This document shows, in pieces, positions 9,001 to 19,148 of a DNA stretch of 64,000 nucleotides. Made by a program: the position numbers and the translations under genes. The notes beneath the pieces are model-generated. The model did no database searches. It saw only the letters and a program-made list of their open reading frames with translations, and was not told the origin of the DNA. This DNA comes from Symbiodinium natans (Eukaryota > Sar > Dinophyceae > Suessiales > Symbiodiniaceae). The stretch spans positions 237,501 through 301,500 of the forward strand of contig CAJNDS010002367.1 in NCBI GenBank assembly GCA_905221605.1. The letters are read 5' to 3'. Numbering within the stretch: the stretch's first letter is position 1; every line of letters starts with the position of its first letter.

Positions 9001-9060
9001 GCTCAGCCAACATCTGGGAGACCATGCAGCTTCGCAGAGTGCCATGAGCCATGGCCTCGG
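9001..9060 (+). CDS. Possible TPR-gene exon after the family E element
   Basis: Directly after the element end (GGTAAG) the frame reads AVLSQHLGDHAASQSAMSHG, helix-like and Ala-rich. It could be the next TPR exon if the element end acts as an acceptor. Weak evidence. Confidence 0.25.
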
Positions 9061-9061
9061 A

Positions 9062-9210
9062 CATAACTATAATCATCATAATCTTCATAATAATAATCAT
9101 AATGATAATCATAAAAAATAATAAAAGAATAATAAAAGAAGAGAAGCAAGACCCTCGGGGATGGCGCGGCAGAGAGAGAGAGAATAAAAAGAATAATAAT
9201 AAGGAAGCCC
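9062..9210. repeat. ATAATCATA / AATAAAAG low-complexity DNA
   Basis: Short A/T-rich units, then AAGAATAATAATAAGG. No coding signal. Confidence 0.85.
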
Positions 9211-9240
9211 AGAGCCTGCAGCCCCCGCGATGCCTCTAAC

Positions 9241-9318
9241 ATATGGTCCCTTTTGGGGTCCTTATTATAAGGCGGCCCCTGGTATTTAAGGTACCCCAAC
9301 AGGGACCATAATTAAGAG
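9241..9318. mobile_element. Miniature element, ATGGTCCC...GGGACCAT
   Basis: ATATGGTCCCTTTTGGGGTC at the left mirrors CCCCAACAGGGACCATA at the right, with a central palindrome around TATTTAAGGTACC. Single clear copy in this window. Confidence 0.7.
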
Positions 9319-9587
9319 AACTGACCACATCTTGCCCCAACTTTTGCGTAAGGCAATGCGCTGCAGCTGTGGCCGCCCACTCGGGAAGTAGCAGAGAGTG
9401 GATTCGCGCAGCCCGAAGGGTATATCGAGGGTTTAGCTTCAATGGGTTACTGCATGTCAGGCCCTCGATGCCAGAACATCGAGATTGTGCCTGGGAGTTT
9501 GCTCCTGCTTCATAGTTCATGGCAGGGCTCTCGGATGAAGGCATCGCGCAAAAGGTCTGCCGCTCACAAAACTGCAAATAAAGCTCC

Positions 9588-9680
9588 CCTAAACCCTATA
9601 AACCCTATAACCCCTGTAAACCCTATAAACCCTATAAACCCGATAAACCCGATGAACCCTATAAACCCTAAACCCTCACA
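9588..9680. repeat. Variant telomere-like tract, CCCTATAA
   Basis: Units are mostly AACCCTATAA rather than CCCTAAA. The same variant recurs near 49275 and 61268. Confidence 0.9.
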
Positions 9681-9892
9681 AGCCAGTGCGTGGTCGTTGC
9701 CTAGGCAGGCGCGCTACGTATACATATAGACACATATTTTATGATTCTTACACATTCTTACTCTTGTTCATCGTTTTTCTTTACCCTTATGGGTCTTCAC
9801 GGTCTGGAGAGACGGACTCTAACAGCTCAAGTTCTTGGACTTGCCCATCGCTTGATGGCCGGGTGCTCCCGAGCACGCGCGAACCTCGGAAG

Positions 9893-10060
9893 GCCCTAAA
9901 CCCTAAACCCTCAACCCTCAACCCTCAACCCTCAACCCTAAACCCTAAACCCTAAACCCTAAACCCTAAACCCTAAACCCTAAACCCTAAACCCTAAACC
10001 CTAAACCCTAGACAAGAAACAAACAACCCTAAACCCGAAACCCTAAATCCTAAACCCTAT
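9893..10060. repeat. Long telomere-like tract, CCCTAAA with CCCTCAA units
   Basis: About 18 units. The first few are CCCTCAA, then perfect CCCTAAA, then diverged units up to 10060. Confidence 0.95.
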
Positions 10061-10164
10061 GTTCAATGTATTTTCGGTCTCCACCCCTACCCTGGCCACC
10101 GCAGCTCGGCGTGCATGCGCGCAAAAAGGAATCGTGACGCCGCACCTTTTTAATGCCCCAAACC

Positions 10165-10267
10165 CTACCTGCATGGGCTATGATATGTTATACCCTAGAA
10201 CCCCTTAAAAAGACCCTTTGTAGGGTTGGTTAGGGGGATTACAGGGCTGCAGAGCCCAAGCTGGTAG
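10165..10267. mobile_element. TIR element, family E, inside telomere-like DNA
   Basis: CTACCTGCATGGGCTATG at the left, AGCCCAAGCTGGTAG at the right, with the same core as 8898. CCAAACCC precedes it and ACCCTAAACCCC follows, so it probably inserted into a CCCTAAA tract. Confidence 0.9.
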
Positions 10268-10464
10268 ACCCTAAACCCCTAAAAAAATCGATTCGCTCTT
10301 CGGAGATGGTGCTGCAGATGCCCTATAAACCCTGAACCCTCTTGACTTGAGGTCCCGCGAGATCCTGAAACCCCCCAGGGCGTAGGCCGACGGTTTCTCT
10401 GCCAAGGTTTTTGAGGGTTTCGCGGGTTCGGGCCCGCGTTTCGTCCGAAGAGACTGCTGGTTTC

Positions 10465-10575
10465 ATGAGGCTTAGGGTTTAGGGTGTAGGGTTTAGGGTT
10501 TAGGGTTTAGGGTTTAGGCAAACAGGGGCGTTTAGGGTTTAGGGTTTAGGGCTTAGGATTTAGGGTTTAGGGCTG
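10465..10575. repeat. Telomere-like tract, TTTAGGG, interrupted
   Basis: Two TTTAGGG blocks separated by GCAAACAGGGGCG. Confidence 0.9.
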
Positions 10576-10579
10576 AACC

Positions 10580-10831
10580 CCAAGACGCTCCAAGGACCCT
10601 ACCCTGGCTTGTTGGAAGGTGCCCCTTTAGAGTTGTCAACATGCCCAGACTTGGCTCAACAGGGGTTCGGATTTGCAGCAGCCACTCGCGTCGAAGCTCC
10701 CCTGCCCACCATGGTGCGACTCCCAGAATCAGAGAGCTGACGTTTTCGAGGTTTTGAAGGACTAGCTGTACTCGCATCCAGATTTGGAGCTGGAGATCTG
10801 CTTTTTCAAGACTCTGGGATGTGGGGGTCAT
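10580..10831 (-). CDS. Possible minus-strand exon, unknown
   Basis: From an ATG at 10831 the minus frame reads MTPTSQSLEKADLQLQIWMR followed by VQLVLQNLENVSSLILGV, helical and protein-like. It ends in telomere-like DNA. No family is recognised. Confidence 0.3.
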
Positions 10832-11069
10832 GGCTTATGGTTTGTTGGAGCGAACTCGCTGGAACTGGCAAGTTGCCATATACCCTAGACCTTGAACCTT
10901 AGACTCTGAACCCAGAAAAAGGCGAGATTTTGGTTACCAAGGAGGGGGTCGGGCCAGTTCAGGTGTCGGCTTCGGATCAAGATCTTGGGAGTCTCAAGCG
11001 GATCATTCCTTGAACTATCGGCGTACCTCAGTGTCCTTGTCATCAGAAGCGCTTGGAATCCTTGCGTAA

Positions 11070-11300
11070 AACCCTAAAGCCTACTCCCCCAAACCCGAAA
11101 CCCGAAACCCTAAAACTTAAGCCCTAAACCCTGAACCCTACACCCCTAAGCCTTGAAGCCCTTAGGTGCCAACCCTCAGATTAGAGCAACCCCACAAAGC
11201 CTTCTGACTCTTGGCAGATGCCTGAAGCATCGGCGCAGGACAGGGTTTAGGGTTTAGGGTTTAGGGTTCAGGGCTTAGGGGTTTGGGGTTGAGGTTTGGC
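11070..11300. repeat. Degenerate CCCTAAA, then TTTAGGG
   Basis: Eroded CCCGAAACCC/CCCTAAAG units at 11070-11160 and a TTTAGGG block at 11244-11290 in opposite orientation. Confidence 0.7.
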
Positions 11301-11674
11301 CCCTTTGCTTTTGCACGTTTGCACTTCTTCCACTTCTCACACGCGAAGTCGGACGGCAGAACAATGATGAGATGGCAAGCTCCAGCAACAGGCATACTGC
11401 AAAGGTGGTTTTAAGCTAAGCTTGTTAAATCTTCCTATTGTAGCTTGAAGTATGTGCAGTGCCAGGACGCGACGCCTTGAACACGGAACATGGCAGTCCC
11501 TAAACATCCCTGAGCCCCAAACAAGGCTGGCGGTGTGCGAGAGTGAGCCTTGAAACAAAAGCAAACCGTTACCACCCAAACCACAGGGTAAAGCCAAGCA
11601 GAAGACACCTGAGCCCCACCCTATGCCTCTCGTGCTTGTTGTGCTTGGGGTGTGCTTGGGTTTCAGGAAGCAGG

Positions 11675-11770
11675 GGGAGGCGGCTACGCTGCAGCTGGCA
11701 GTGGCGATGCGACTGAGGGACTTCCTGTAGTTGCGCAGGCGACGCATTCTTTCTTCCCAGTTCGAAGAGG
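11675..11770 (+). CDS. Possible exon, copy 1 of a duplicated segment
   Basis: After a GGGTTTCAG acceptor the frame gives YAAAGSGDATEGLPVVAQAT. The segment at 12275 aligns with it (DDAAEGLAVAAQACG). Another frame is also partly open (TLQLAVAMRLRDFL), so the true frame is uncertain. The resemblance at DNA level includes the acceptor. Confidence 0.3.
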
Positions 11771-12274
11771 CAATCCTCTCAGTGCTTTCAGGCATAGGCA
11801 AGAACTCCAAACTCCAAAGCGTGCATTGTGGGGTGATCGCTGGTTCGTTCCTATTGGGAGTCCCAATTCAAAGGTCACCTACTTTGAAAGCGTCTGATTA
11901 GTTCATGAAATTAGAGGAGGCCGGCAATCTGCTGCGCTACATGAACGTGCTCCTCCTTATCCTTATCTCATCTTCATCCGAAGAGCATATTACTTGATGT
12001 TAAGAAAAACACGTTCAAACCGTTCAATCCGAGCTTCCTCCTTTGACCCTTGAATTTGCCCCATCCCCTCCGTATGGGCTTGGGCAGGTGGCCGAAGCCC
12101 CAGCGCAGGACGGGTGCTTCTTTCTCAGCTAAATCGAGACCAGACTCTGGTTAGGGGCTACAGCGCAATGGTGTCTCCGGACAGCCCAGGAGGTCATTTG
12201 AGGGAGCCAGGTTCTGCCTAACAAATGCCCCGTCCCTTTCACTGCACCTAGACATGGCGATTTCAGGATGCAGC

Positions 12275-12355
12275 TCCCGCTACAGTTGGGAGCGACGATG
12301 CCGCCGAGGGGCTTGCTGTGGCTGCGCAGGCTTGTGGCTGAGCAGTTGCGAGGTT
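12275..12355 (+). CDS. Possible exon, copy 2 of a duplicated segment
   Basis: An ATTTCAG acceptor is followed by a frame reading ATVGSDDAAEGLAVAAQACG, matching copy 1 about 590 bp upstream. This is a small tandem duplication, or two related exons of one gene. Confidence 0.3.
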
Positions 12356-12499
12356 CGAGGTGCTGAGTGCATGCTCTGCTTTATTCCCCTTCTGTCAGAG
12401 TTCCCTGTTAAACTCTATGCTGCACGCTGCAGAATCACGAAACACGACTTATACAGCCCCCCCCAAAAAAAAAGACAAATAGAACAACCAGGAAAAATT

Positions 12500-12556
12500 A
12501 CCCCTAAACCCTAAACCCTAAACCCTGAACCCTAAACCCTAAACCCTAAACCCTTT
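12500..12556. repeat. Telomere-like tract, CCCTAAA, ending in CCCTTTTGG
   Basis: Eight units. The right edge AAACCCTTTTGG is the mirror of the CAAAAGGGTTTAGGG junction seen at many tracts here. Confidence 0.9.
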
Positions 12557-12635
12557 TGGGGGCTGGGCGCTGGCAGGCTCCAGAGTCTCATGGCGAAGGT
12601 CTCTTTGGCCGGCTCCGGGACCGCCTCTTTAAGTA

Positions 12636-12846
12636 GGGGTTTAGGGTTTAGAGGGTAGAGGGTTTAGGGTTTAGGGTTTAGGGTTTAAAGGCCGTTGCAA
12701 AAGGGTTTAGGGTTTAGGGTTTAGGGTTTAGGGTTTAAAGGCCGTTGCAAAAGGGTTTAGGGTTTAGGGTTTAGGGTTTAGGGTTTAGGGTTTAGGGTTT
12801 AGGGTTTAGGGTTTAGGGTTTGGGGGGGGGGGGGGGGGGGGGGGGG
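12636..12846. repeat. Compound TTTAGGG tract with a duplicated unit and a G24 run
   Basis: A unit of about 50 bp, TTTAGGG repeats plus AAAGGCCGTTGCAAAAGGG, occurs twice in tandem (around 12690 and 12740). A further ten TTTAGGG units follow and the tract ends in a run of about 24 G. Confidence 0.95.
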
Positions 12847-12879
12847 CGCACTCGTCAGAGGAGATCTTGCACAGGATAT

Positions 12880-13030
12880 GGTGGTTTCCCAGGATAGGGG
12901 TACCTCTTTTTTACCCCAAATAGAATAGAATCCCCTTAAAACGACCCCCCAAAAAGGGTACCCCTATTTTCGGAAACCCCCATATGGGGGTTTCCGAAAT
13001 TGGCTTACCTTATTGAGGTCCTTACTACAA
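12880..13030. mobile_element. TIR element, family F, with an abutting half-copy
   Basis: The full element spans 12880-12983 (GGTTTCCCAGGATAGGGGTA ... TACCCCTATTTTCGGAAACC). A second left half, GGGGGTTTCCGAAATTGG, starts head-to-head at about 12985. Confidence 0.8.
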
Positions 13031-13426
13031 GGGAATCAGTATATAGTATAGTATACACTGTAGCCTTGTAAAATGAAGTATGACAAGCTTAGTCAAGTAC
13101 GTATAGCCAAAAACATACACAAATATACACGCATATGCAGAATGTTCGCACACACGGGTTGGGAAGCCTTCACTGAAATTCAGGAATTCCGAAGCATTGC
13201 CAGAGCAGTGGGGATTCGGGGGCGTTTCCAAGTACCAAGCCGGCAGGACAAAGTGGCACCCACAGTGCAGCGGGTTGCCGAGCTCGAGCCAGAGCCCAGG
13301 CAAGAACGTCCGGCAGCATGAAGATGAGGGACACGTCGCACCAACGGTCAATGTCCGACATGTTGTTGCCACATGTTCGCGCAATTGTGCACCGGCCTTG
13401 GCCCACTACGAATAAGGTCTGTGCAG

Positions 13427-13875
13427 AAGGGCGTCGAGAGGATAAAGGCCCGAGCAACTTGCCAAGTGTGCACTTGCCAAGTGTGCCGGCACCTTAGTAA
13501 GTCCAGCTGCAGGAAGTCTCGCACCGGGTGGCAGAGAATGAAAAAGTTCAGCAGAGCGTGGAGTGGGCCAAGAGGCGGGCTTGTGCGTTGCGAAGCTGAC
13601 TTGCATACGCACACCACACGATGTCGTCAAGTTGCGCGCGCCCTCAAATTTTTTAAGGATCTGTCACTTTGCAGGAGAGCCTCGGAGATTGCTGAGAACG
13701 AGCGCGTGCAGAAGGGTCTCGAAGTTGCCAAGGCCTGTGCCGCAGGGGCTAAAGAAGAAGCGCCTGGCACACGCAAGTTTGCAAGTCCTTGCAATGCAGA
13801 GTTTGGAGGACACCGGGAAGGTGGTCATGGAGAAGACGCAGCAAGGTCTGGAAGCTGTCAAGGCCAGGTGCCCGC
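13427..13875 (+). CDS. Multi-exon protein with a recurring ~25-residue helical module
   Basis: Four short coding segments on the plus strand share one pattern. Around 13427: SVQKGVERIKARAT. At 13519 after a GCTGCAG acceptor: VAENEKVQQSVEWAKRRACA. At 13675 after a CACTTTGCAG acceptor: IAENERVQKGLEVAKACAAG. At 13798 after an AATGCAG acceptor: KVVMEKTQQGLEAVKA, ending at a GCCAG|GTGCCC donor. The consensus is (I/V)AENE-(K/R)VQ-(K/Q)-(G/S)-(L/V)E-x-(A/V)K-A: charged amphipathic helices, each on its own exon. I do not recognise the family; perilipin- or LEA-like amphipathic repeats are possible analogues. Exon duplication is the likely origin. Exact exon ends are estimated. Confidence 0.5.
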
Positions 13876-14112
13876 CCAGAATTCGTACCAACTCTTACTC
13901 TATTCAACCATTCCGACACTTGCCACTTCCCCTGGGCTGCCGCCACAAGCTTATGGACCCCCGAGCTGCGCAGGAAAGGACGCGCGAGTGGCGCGCGGGC
14001 GCTGGCACGGTCACGTTCCAAGACATCTTGACTGTTGCAGAGGATTCTGGTACAACACCCGCAAGCCCTCACCTTTCTAATCTTCCGGGCCATTGTAATT
14101 AGCACACAGTGA

Positions 14113-14430
14113 TCAGAGGGCTTCACGCATCATATCTGCGGTGGCGTGTAGATTGAAGTGACTGAACAGCCATTGCAGATCCTTCCATCGTTCGACCTTC
14201 CAGCACACTCTTTTGGGGGAACCCTGGCGCATCCCAAAAATAGGAGTACCTGTCCTGAAAAATCCGATGCGGAGGACCATTGTGAATGCTTGTGCTTCCT
14301 TAACATCCGCAAACCATGCCATGTAAACCCTCCCCAAGTTCAAGCCAAACCACGCGGGGCGCCAGTGACACATTAAGTGTCGGTGACATCCAGTGACCAG
14401 GTGTGGGAGAAGGGCGCTGGCAGTATCCAA
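14113..14430 (-). CDS. Possible minus-strand exon, unknown
   Basis: The minus frame reads GRVYMAWFADVKEAQAFTMV, then KRVCWKVERWKDLQWLFSHF. It has a beta-strand then helix pattern resembling an RRM (Mei2-type) half-domain, but RNP motifs are not clear. No matching splice sites were identified. Confidence 0.3.
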   Translation of the reverse strand: MDTASALLPHLVTGCHRHLMCHWRPAWFGLNLGRVYMAWFADVKEAQAFTMVLRIGFFRTGTPIFGMRQGSPKRVCWKVERWKDLQWLFSHFNLHATADMMREAL

Positions 14431-14552
14431 AGAATTCGAACCGAGGGCGCCCGGGCCCCAGGTTTGCCAGAAGCGCGAAGACCCAGCAAAGCGTTTGGGG
14501 CCCGCTATAGGGCTGAGGTCTAGACACGTCCCAGAGGCCTTGTCCAGGGGTA

Positions 14553-14575
14553 GAACAGGTTAGGGTTTAGGGTTA
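14553..14575. repeat. Short TTTAGGG stub
   Basis: GGTTAGGGTTTAGGGTTA only. The region 14580-16020 has several 60-150 codon frames on both strands without recognisable motifs; I annotate none as a gene. Confidence 0.6.
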
Positions 14576-16023
14576 CTGATTAGTGTGAAGGCGACATCCT
14601 CAGGTACTGAAGAAGAACAGCAGAGAAGCTTAAGGGGTGACGCATGAGGGCACACCAGAAAAGCAGGTCAGGAGGGCTTCCGAGAAAGCCATGGAGAAGT
14701 TTGCGGCTGTTAGAATTCCTGTAGGCTCTTCTGGTGTTCCCGTCGCTTTGCTTGTCATTCGTCATTCTGGCTTCGGTTTCCGATGACACGCAGAATCTTG
14801 GCATAGACAATCCTTGCATCGCCAATGCTTTGCGACCAACGAAATGCACGCTGCGTGAAGCCCCCCATCCGCTGTCTATTGTCCGAGACAGGTGAGTGCC
14901 ATGGCATGGAGAGGCTCTGCCAGGGACACACTGGACATGGCCGCTCGTGAGGAGAGGGTCCTGCCATGCTGAAGTTGACAGTTGATTCCATGCAGCGCAG
15001 CTATCATTATGTCCGGAAATGCCTTGCGCAAGCACGCCCTACAACACCTTACATCACCAAATGCTCGGGCAGAGAAATAGTATTGGGCGCCGCTGACGTG
15101 CAGAGCCAGGAGCAGTGGAAGGACATCAAGATCCAAGGCGCCCTAGATCCACATGAGCACGGCGCCCCCGATCTCGCAAGGATCCTGTCCTGCACCTGCC
15201 AGGCGCCGAGGAGCTGTCTGTGCCGGCTCGGACCGAGCACACTTGTGCCACAGCCCGGGGGTACAAGGGCCGAATCGGGTTGCATTGTGAGGGCTGCTCG
15301 GAGTGCCAGCACCTGAAAACCCAAAACGGCCTCTCCGAGACCACGAAGCTTCGTGCTCAGGTGCTTACCACGTGACGAAGGGCTCGACCCTGCGATGGAC
15401 CTTCCGTGTCAAGGTCTGCACTTCAAGCACACATGGGACACCTGGTAACTATTGAGTGACTAAGGTGAATAAGGCGTGCTGCATCACTGCATCATCGAGG
15501 GTAGAGAACCACGAAAGAGCTTTGGTGTGGGTAGCACGCCCCACGGACATGATTTTGCTCACCACCATTCGCCCTGGCATGTGCAGGAACATGACATTGG
15601 CTTTGCAGTTGGCAGCCCAGCAAACGATTGTCGATGTCACTTCATGGGGAGACGCCGAGTCGCAAAGCCGTTAAGCCGATCTCGCGTGAGCCAGCTGCCT
15701 TTGAACAACGGCTGCTGTCCAGCATGCTGTCTTGAGGTCAGGATGCGAATCCAAGTCTGGGGAGGCTCCCAAGAAGAGGAGGCGGCTTCTGTTAAGAACT
15801 GCTGCTCGTACCATCTTGCGCACTTCAGTTCCGTATACATGGAGTATACATAGCTGGCTGGGCGACCGGCCCTTGCGAAAGCAGGTGCTGATTTGTAGCT
15901 GGCCTGACCGAAGATGACCAGCACAGGTCCTGGCCACGGAAAGATACGACAACAAGGACACAATCTCAGGCAGCTGGGTAGCCGTGGACTTGGCCAGATG
16001 CAGAGATCACATGCGCATGCCGT

Positions 16024-16162
16024 GCTTGGAGGTCCATGGTACCTGGTACCTATTAAAAACTTGTAACTGTACTTATCACCCACTTATACGCCTCTTAAGT
16101 GCCCTGGTATGCTTATAAGCACGTACAGTTAGAATTGGTTCATAAGTACTAGATCTTCCAAG
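16024..16162. mobile_element. TIR element, family D (CTTGGAGGTCCATGGTACC)
   Basis: CTTGGAGGTCCATGGTACC at the left mirrors GTACTAGATCTTCCAAG at the right; the core includes CCACTTATA and CTCTTAAGTGCCCT. The second copy is in the AlkD intron at 18985. Confidence 0.8.
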
Positions 16163-16348
16163 TCCACTCACAGGCATCCCAGGGTCCTTGGCATCAAAGA
16201 CGTTCGAAGCGTGGTAAAGTCATCGGAATCATGTTGCAAGGTGCAGCTAGCTTCAGCTAGATCCCGTGCCCAGCCTTCGTTTGCCTTTTCATGTGGGTAG
16301 ACCAGGTCGACGCTAGATGCGCTACACAGACTCAACCACCCTCATCGC

Positions 16349-16600
16349 ATGCGACTTCATGTGGATACGGGCCACGCTCCCTGGGTCTTGCTCCTATCTG
16401 AGCCCAAGCTCTCCTACGCTCAAGTCTTTCTGTTTCATCTGTTCCCCCATATAGCCGACATGGACTTAAGCCTTCGGACAATGCTACTAAGTGTTCCCCA
16501 GGCTGATGAGGACCGCACCATGATCCTGGCCTTTGACAACCGATACAGGCTCGTTGAGTTGGATTCCCAAGCCTCGAAACATGGAGATAAGATGCGGTGA
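16349..16600 (+). CDS. Possible short gene or exon, unknown
   Basis: An ATG opens 83 codons with natural-looking composition: FLFHLFPHIADMDLSLRTML, then MILAFDNRYRLVELDSQ. No domain is recognised. Minus frames overlap it. The call rests on composition alone. Confidence 0.3.
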   Translation: MRLHVDTGHAPWVLLLSEPKLSYAQVFLFHLFPHIADMDLSLRTMLLSVPQADEDRTMILAFDNRYRLVELDSQASKHGDKMR

Positions 16601-16942
16601 TAGGGTGCTTCTCTCAATATGTGACTCGGACCGTTCGACCCAAGTTTGCTCTGCCACACCATGCTGGTCAGCTGAGAAGAGAGCACAAAGAAGAATTTGG
16701 ATGGGACATGATCTGACTTTCCACCTCCGGCCAGTAAGCTGCGCGCCAAAACTGTGGCATACATGGCCGGGCACCCATCTTTTCACTGACCCGATGCCTT
16801 CAGATGTCAAGGCACTGTGTGGGTCAAGGTCGGGACTGAGAAGCCTCCCGTCTTTGTTCCCCCAGCAGAGGCCCCTTCTTCCGAGGCCGGGGAACGGTGA
16901 TACAAGATGACTGGAAGGGCTAGGCTAAAGTAGGGGAGACGC

Positions 16943-17036
16943 TTACCCTAAACCCTAAACCCCCCCTAACAAAAACCCTAAACTTGAAAATCTCGCTCAC
17001 TTGGGCTCGGCTTGACGGGTGGCAGAAAAACCCTAA
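16943..17036. repeat. Degenerate CCCTAAA
   Basis: Broken CCCTAAACCC units at 16945-16985 and 17030-17040. Confidence 0.7.
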
Positions 17037-17699
17037 ACCCTGGCTGGCGCAGAAACGTCTGCAATATTTTTTTGGGGGCAGAAGCCGGTCCAGGAGCCTG
17101 CAGCTCCGAGCTCCGCGCCTATCGTGTAGGCGGGCCCGTGGACACTGGGAAAAGCAGGTGCCTTTGAAAGAAACGACCCTGAACCCCACCGGAAACCCTA
17201 CAGGCCTACAGCAGCCTCTAAGGGATTTCCCCCGGTCCCCGAAGCTGTACAAAAGGTCTGCGTGGATTGGGCTGCGGCTCCGCTTTCAATGCAGCGGCCA
17301 CAGCCTGGTAGTGCAGCCATTACGGGGGCAAGTGACGGCACTGCCCTCACAAGCCGGGACGAGACATGGTGATGAAGTGTAACGATGTACTTATGCAGAT
17401 TGCTTGGGCTCTGCCAGTGCAACCAGGTTTGAACAGTTGCGGCCGAGACAGCGCAAACTTGAGCAAGCTGACGGCAGCTAGGAACAATCCCTGGCAGCTC
17501 GTGAGATTGTAAAGTGCGCTTAGCAACCCAGTTTGCGCAGGCTCCTGGTCCCACAGTCATGACTTGGTTTCCTCACGTTGCGCGGACGCGGCTCGCACTT
17601 TGTGACCAGACCGGAAGCCTGGGCAACGTGTGCTTTTCAAAAGACCCTGCTTGCGTGAACTCCTTGAGCGCTCGCCCCTCACTGCCAAACAGAGGTCCT

Positions 17700-18024
17700 A
17701 CTCACTATCCCCTAAACACCCCTAAACACCCCTAAATACCCTTTACCAACACCCCTACACCCTAAACCCTAAACCCTAAACCCCACTGGCCTTGGCAGGC
17801 ATGAATTCGACATGCGACTCCAGGCAGGTACCCACAGCACAGACGCACCTGGCGAGCAAAAGCGGATCATGGCTGGAGAGTTAAGCCCCCCTTGCGACTT
17901 CAAGACGACACGCGCCATGCGCCATAGCAACATGCCATGACAAGCTGCTGGTCGGAAACCCTAACCCTAAACCCTAAACCCTAAACCCTAAACCCTAAAC
18001 CCTAAACCCTAAACCCTAAACCCT
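17700..18024. repeat. Two CCCTAAA tracts
   Basis: 17700-17785 starts with CCCCTAAACA units and becomes CCCTAAA. 17958-18024 has nine perfect units. The unique DNA between them shows no gene. Confidence 0.9.
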
Positions 18025-18709
18025 CGTCTCCGGATCTGAGAGGCATCAGTTTAGTGTGTCTTGCCTCCCAATACAGGATCGTCGTTTGATCGCTTGTAAA
18101 CTCTTTCCGGTGAACTCGGCATCCTCAAAGAAGAGATATTGTCAGGAACGGGAGGTGGCGCCAAGTGCAGGCCCACGGGATATGCAGAATTCAGAAGGCA
18201 GCGACAGCAGTTAGACTAGAACTGATGAATCTTTGAGTGCAGCTTGCATGCAGAGGTGCCACACAACCTCAGGATTACGAAAAGGGTGCCACCAGAACAC
18301 ACACTCAAGACCCATCGAACTCATTGAACATGAGTTTGTTTGCATTTGCTTTGAAGCTACGCCGGACACCGGCGGTCTGCGAACAAAATGGGGCGCCTCT
18401 CCGTGGGCACCTCTGGATGGTGTGGGCTCCATCCCAAAGACTTTGGGCGCAGATACGACATGGCAACTCGGCAGCAGGTGGGTAGGCATGTGAGGCACCT
18501 GGCTTTTCAGGGCCTTCCTGAGCGTTCTGAATCCGACTGGTAAGGTCGAGTTCAACTGGACTTTCCATGAACGCGACCATGACGGGGCACACTACCGCAA
18601 GGCACCCTTTCTTATTCCACGATGCTGATGCTATGTTCACCCAGCTCTGCTGCCGATTCTGGTGTCCAAGTCCTTCTGCAGCATATCCGCTCGAGCTGAA
18701 GCAGCCTTC

Positions 18710-18909
18710 ATGTTGCCTGGCCTCCGTGCCAACCTCTCACCTCAACAGCCAGCCATGCCTCCTCAAGCCCGCAAGCGCCCGGGCGCCGCTTTGCCTGTGC
18801 GGAAGCCGGCAAAAGGCGGACACATCGGCATGGTGGCTGAGCTGGTGGCAGCGCTGCAGCGTACCTTCAGCCGGCACAGGAATAGCAAAGATGCGGCCGA
18901 CATGACAAG
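18710..18909 (+). CDS. AlkD-type DNA alkylation repair protein, exon 1
   Basis: The first in-frame ATG is at 18710 (MLPGLRANLSPQQP...), another at 18752. A basic N-terminal region is followed by MVAELVAALQRTF, then NSKDAADMTR. That matches the first HEAT-like helix pair of AlkD proteins (L-x-A-L...N...A-x-x-M-x-x-Y). The exon ends at a perfect AAG|GTATGTGAG donor in phase 2. AlkD enzymes are HEAT-repeat DNA glycosylases that excise bulky or cationic alkylated purines. The intron that follows carries a family D TIR element. The first base of the next exon restores the codon, but the usual YM after the Arg is missing, so the exact join is uncertain. Confidence 0.65.
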
Positions 18910-18984
18910 GTATGTGAGCCTAGGCTGAGCACTTAGTGTCACAGGGCGACTTCGGAGGTTGGAAGATCAGAACCTGCAGGCTTA

Positions 18985-19113
18985 CCTGGAGGTTCATGGT
19001 ACTTATTAACCAGTTATAACTGTACTTGTAACCCACTTATAAGACCCTTAAGTGCCCTAATATGGTTATTAGTACGGTCATATTTGGTTAATAAGTACCA
19101 TGAACCTCCAAGT
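18985..19113. mobile_element. TIR element, family D, in AlkD intron 1
   Basis: Left CTGGAGGTTCATGGTACTTA; right TAAGTACCATGAACCTCCAAG. Second member of the 16024 family. It ends just 36 bases before the next AlkD coding segment. Confidence 0.9.
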
Positions 19114-19148
19114 AGGGAATCTTAGAGGGAAGCATGCCATGAAATCAG

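Noticed and set aside
14580-15660. Retrotransposon reverse-transcriptase remnants on the minus strand
   Set aside because: Several minus frames look vaguely protein-like, but no catalytic (Y/F)-x-D-D or other RT motif is present.
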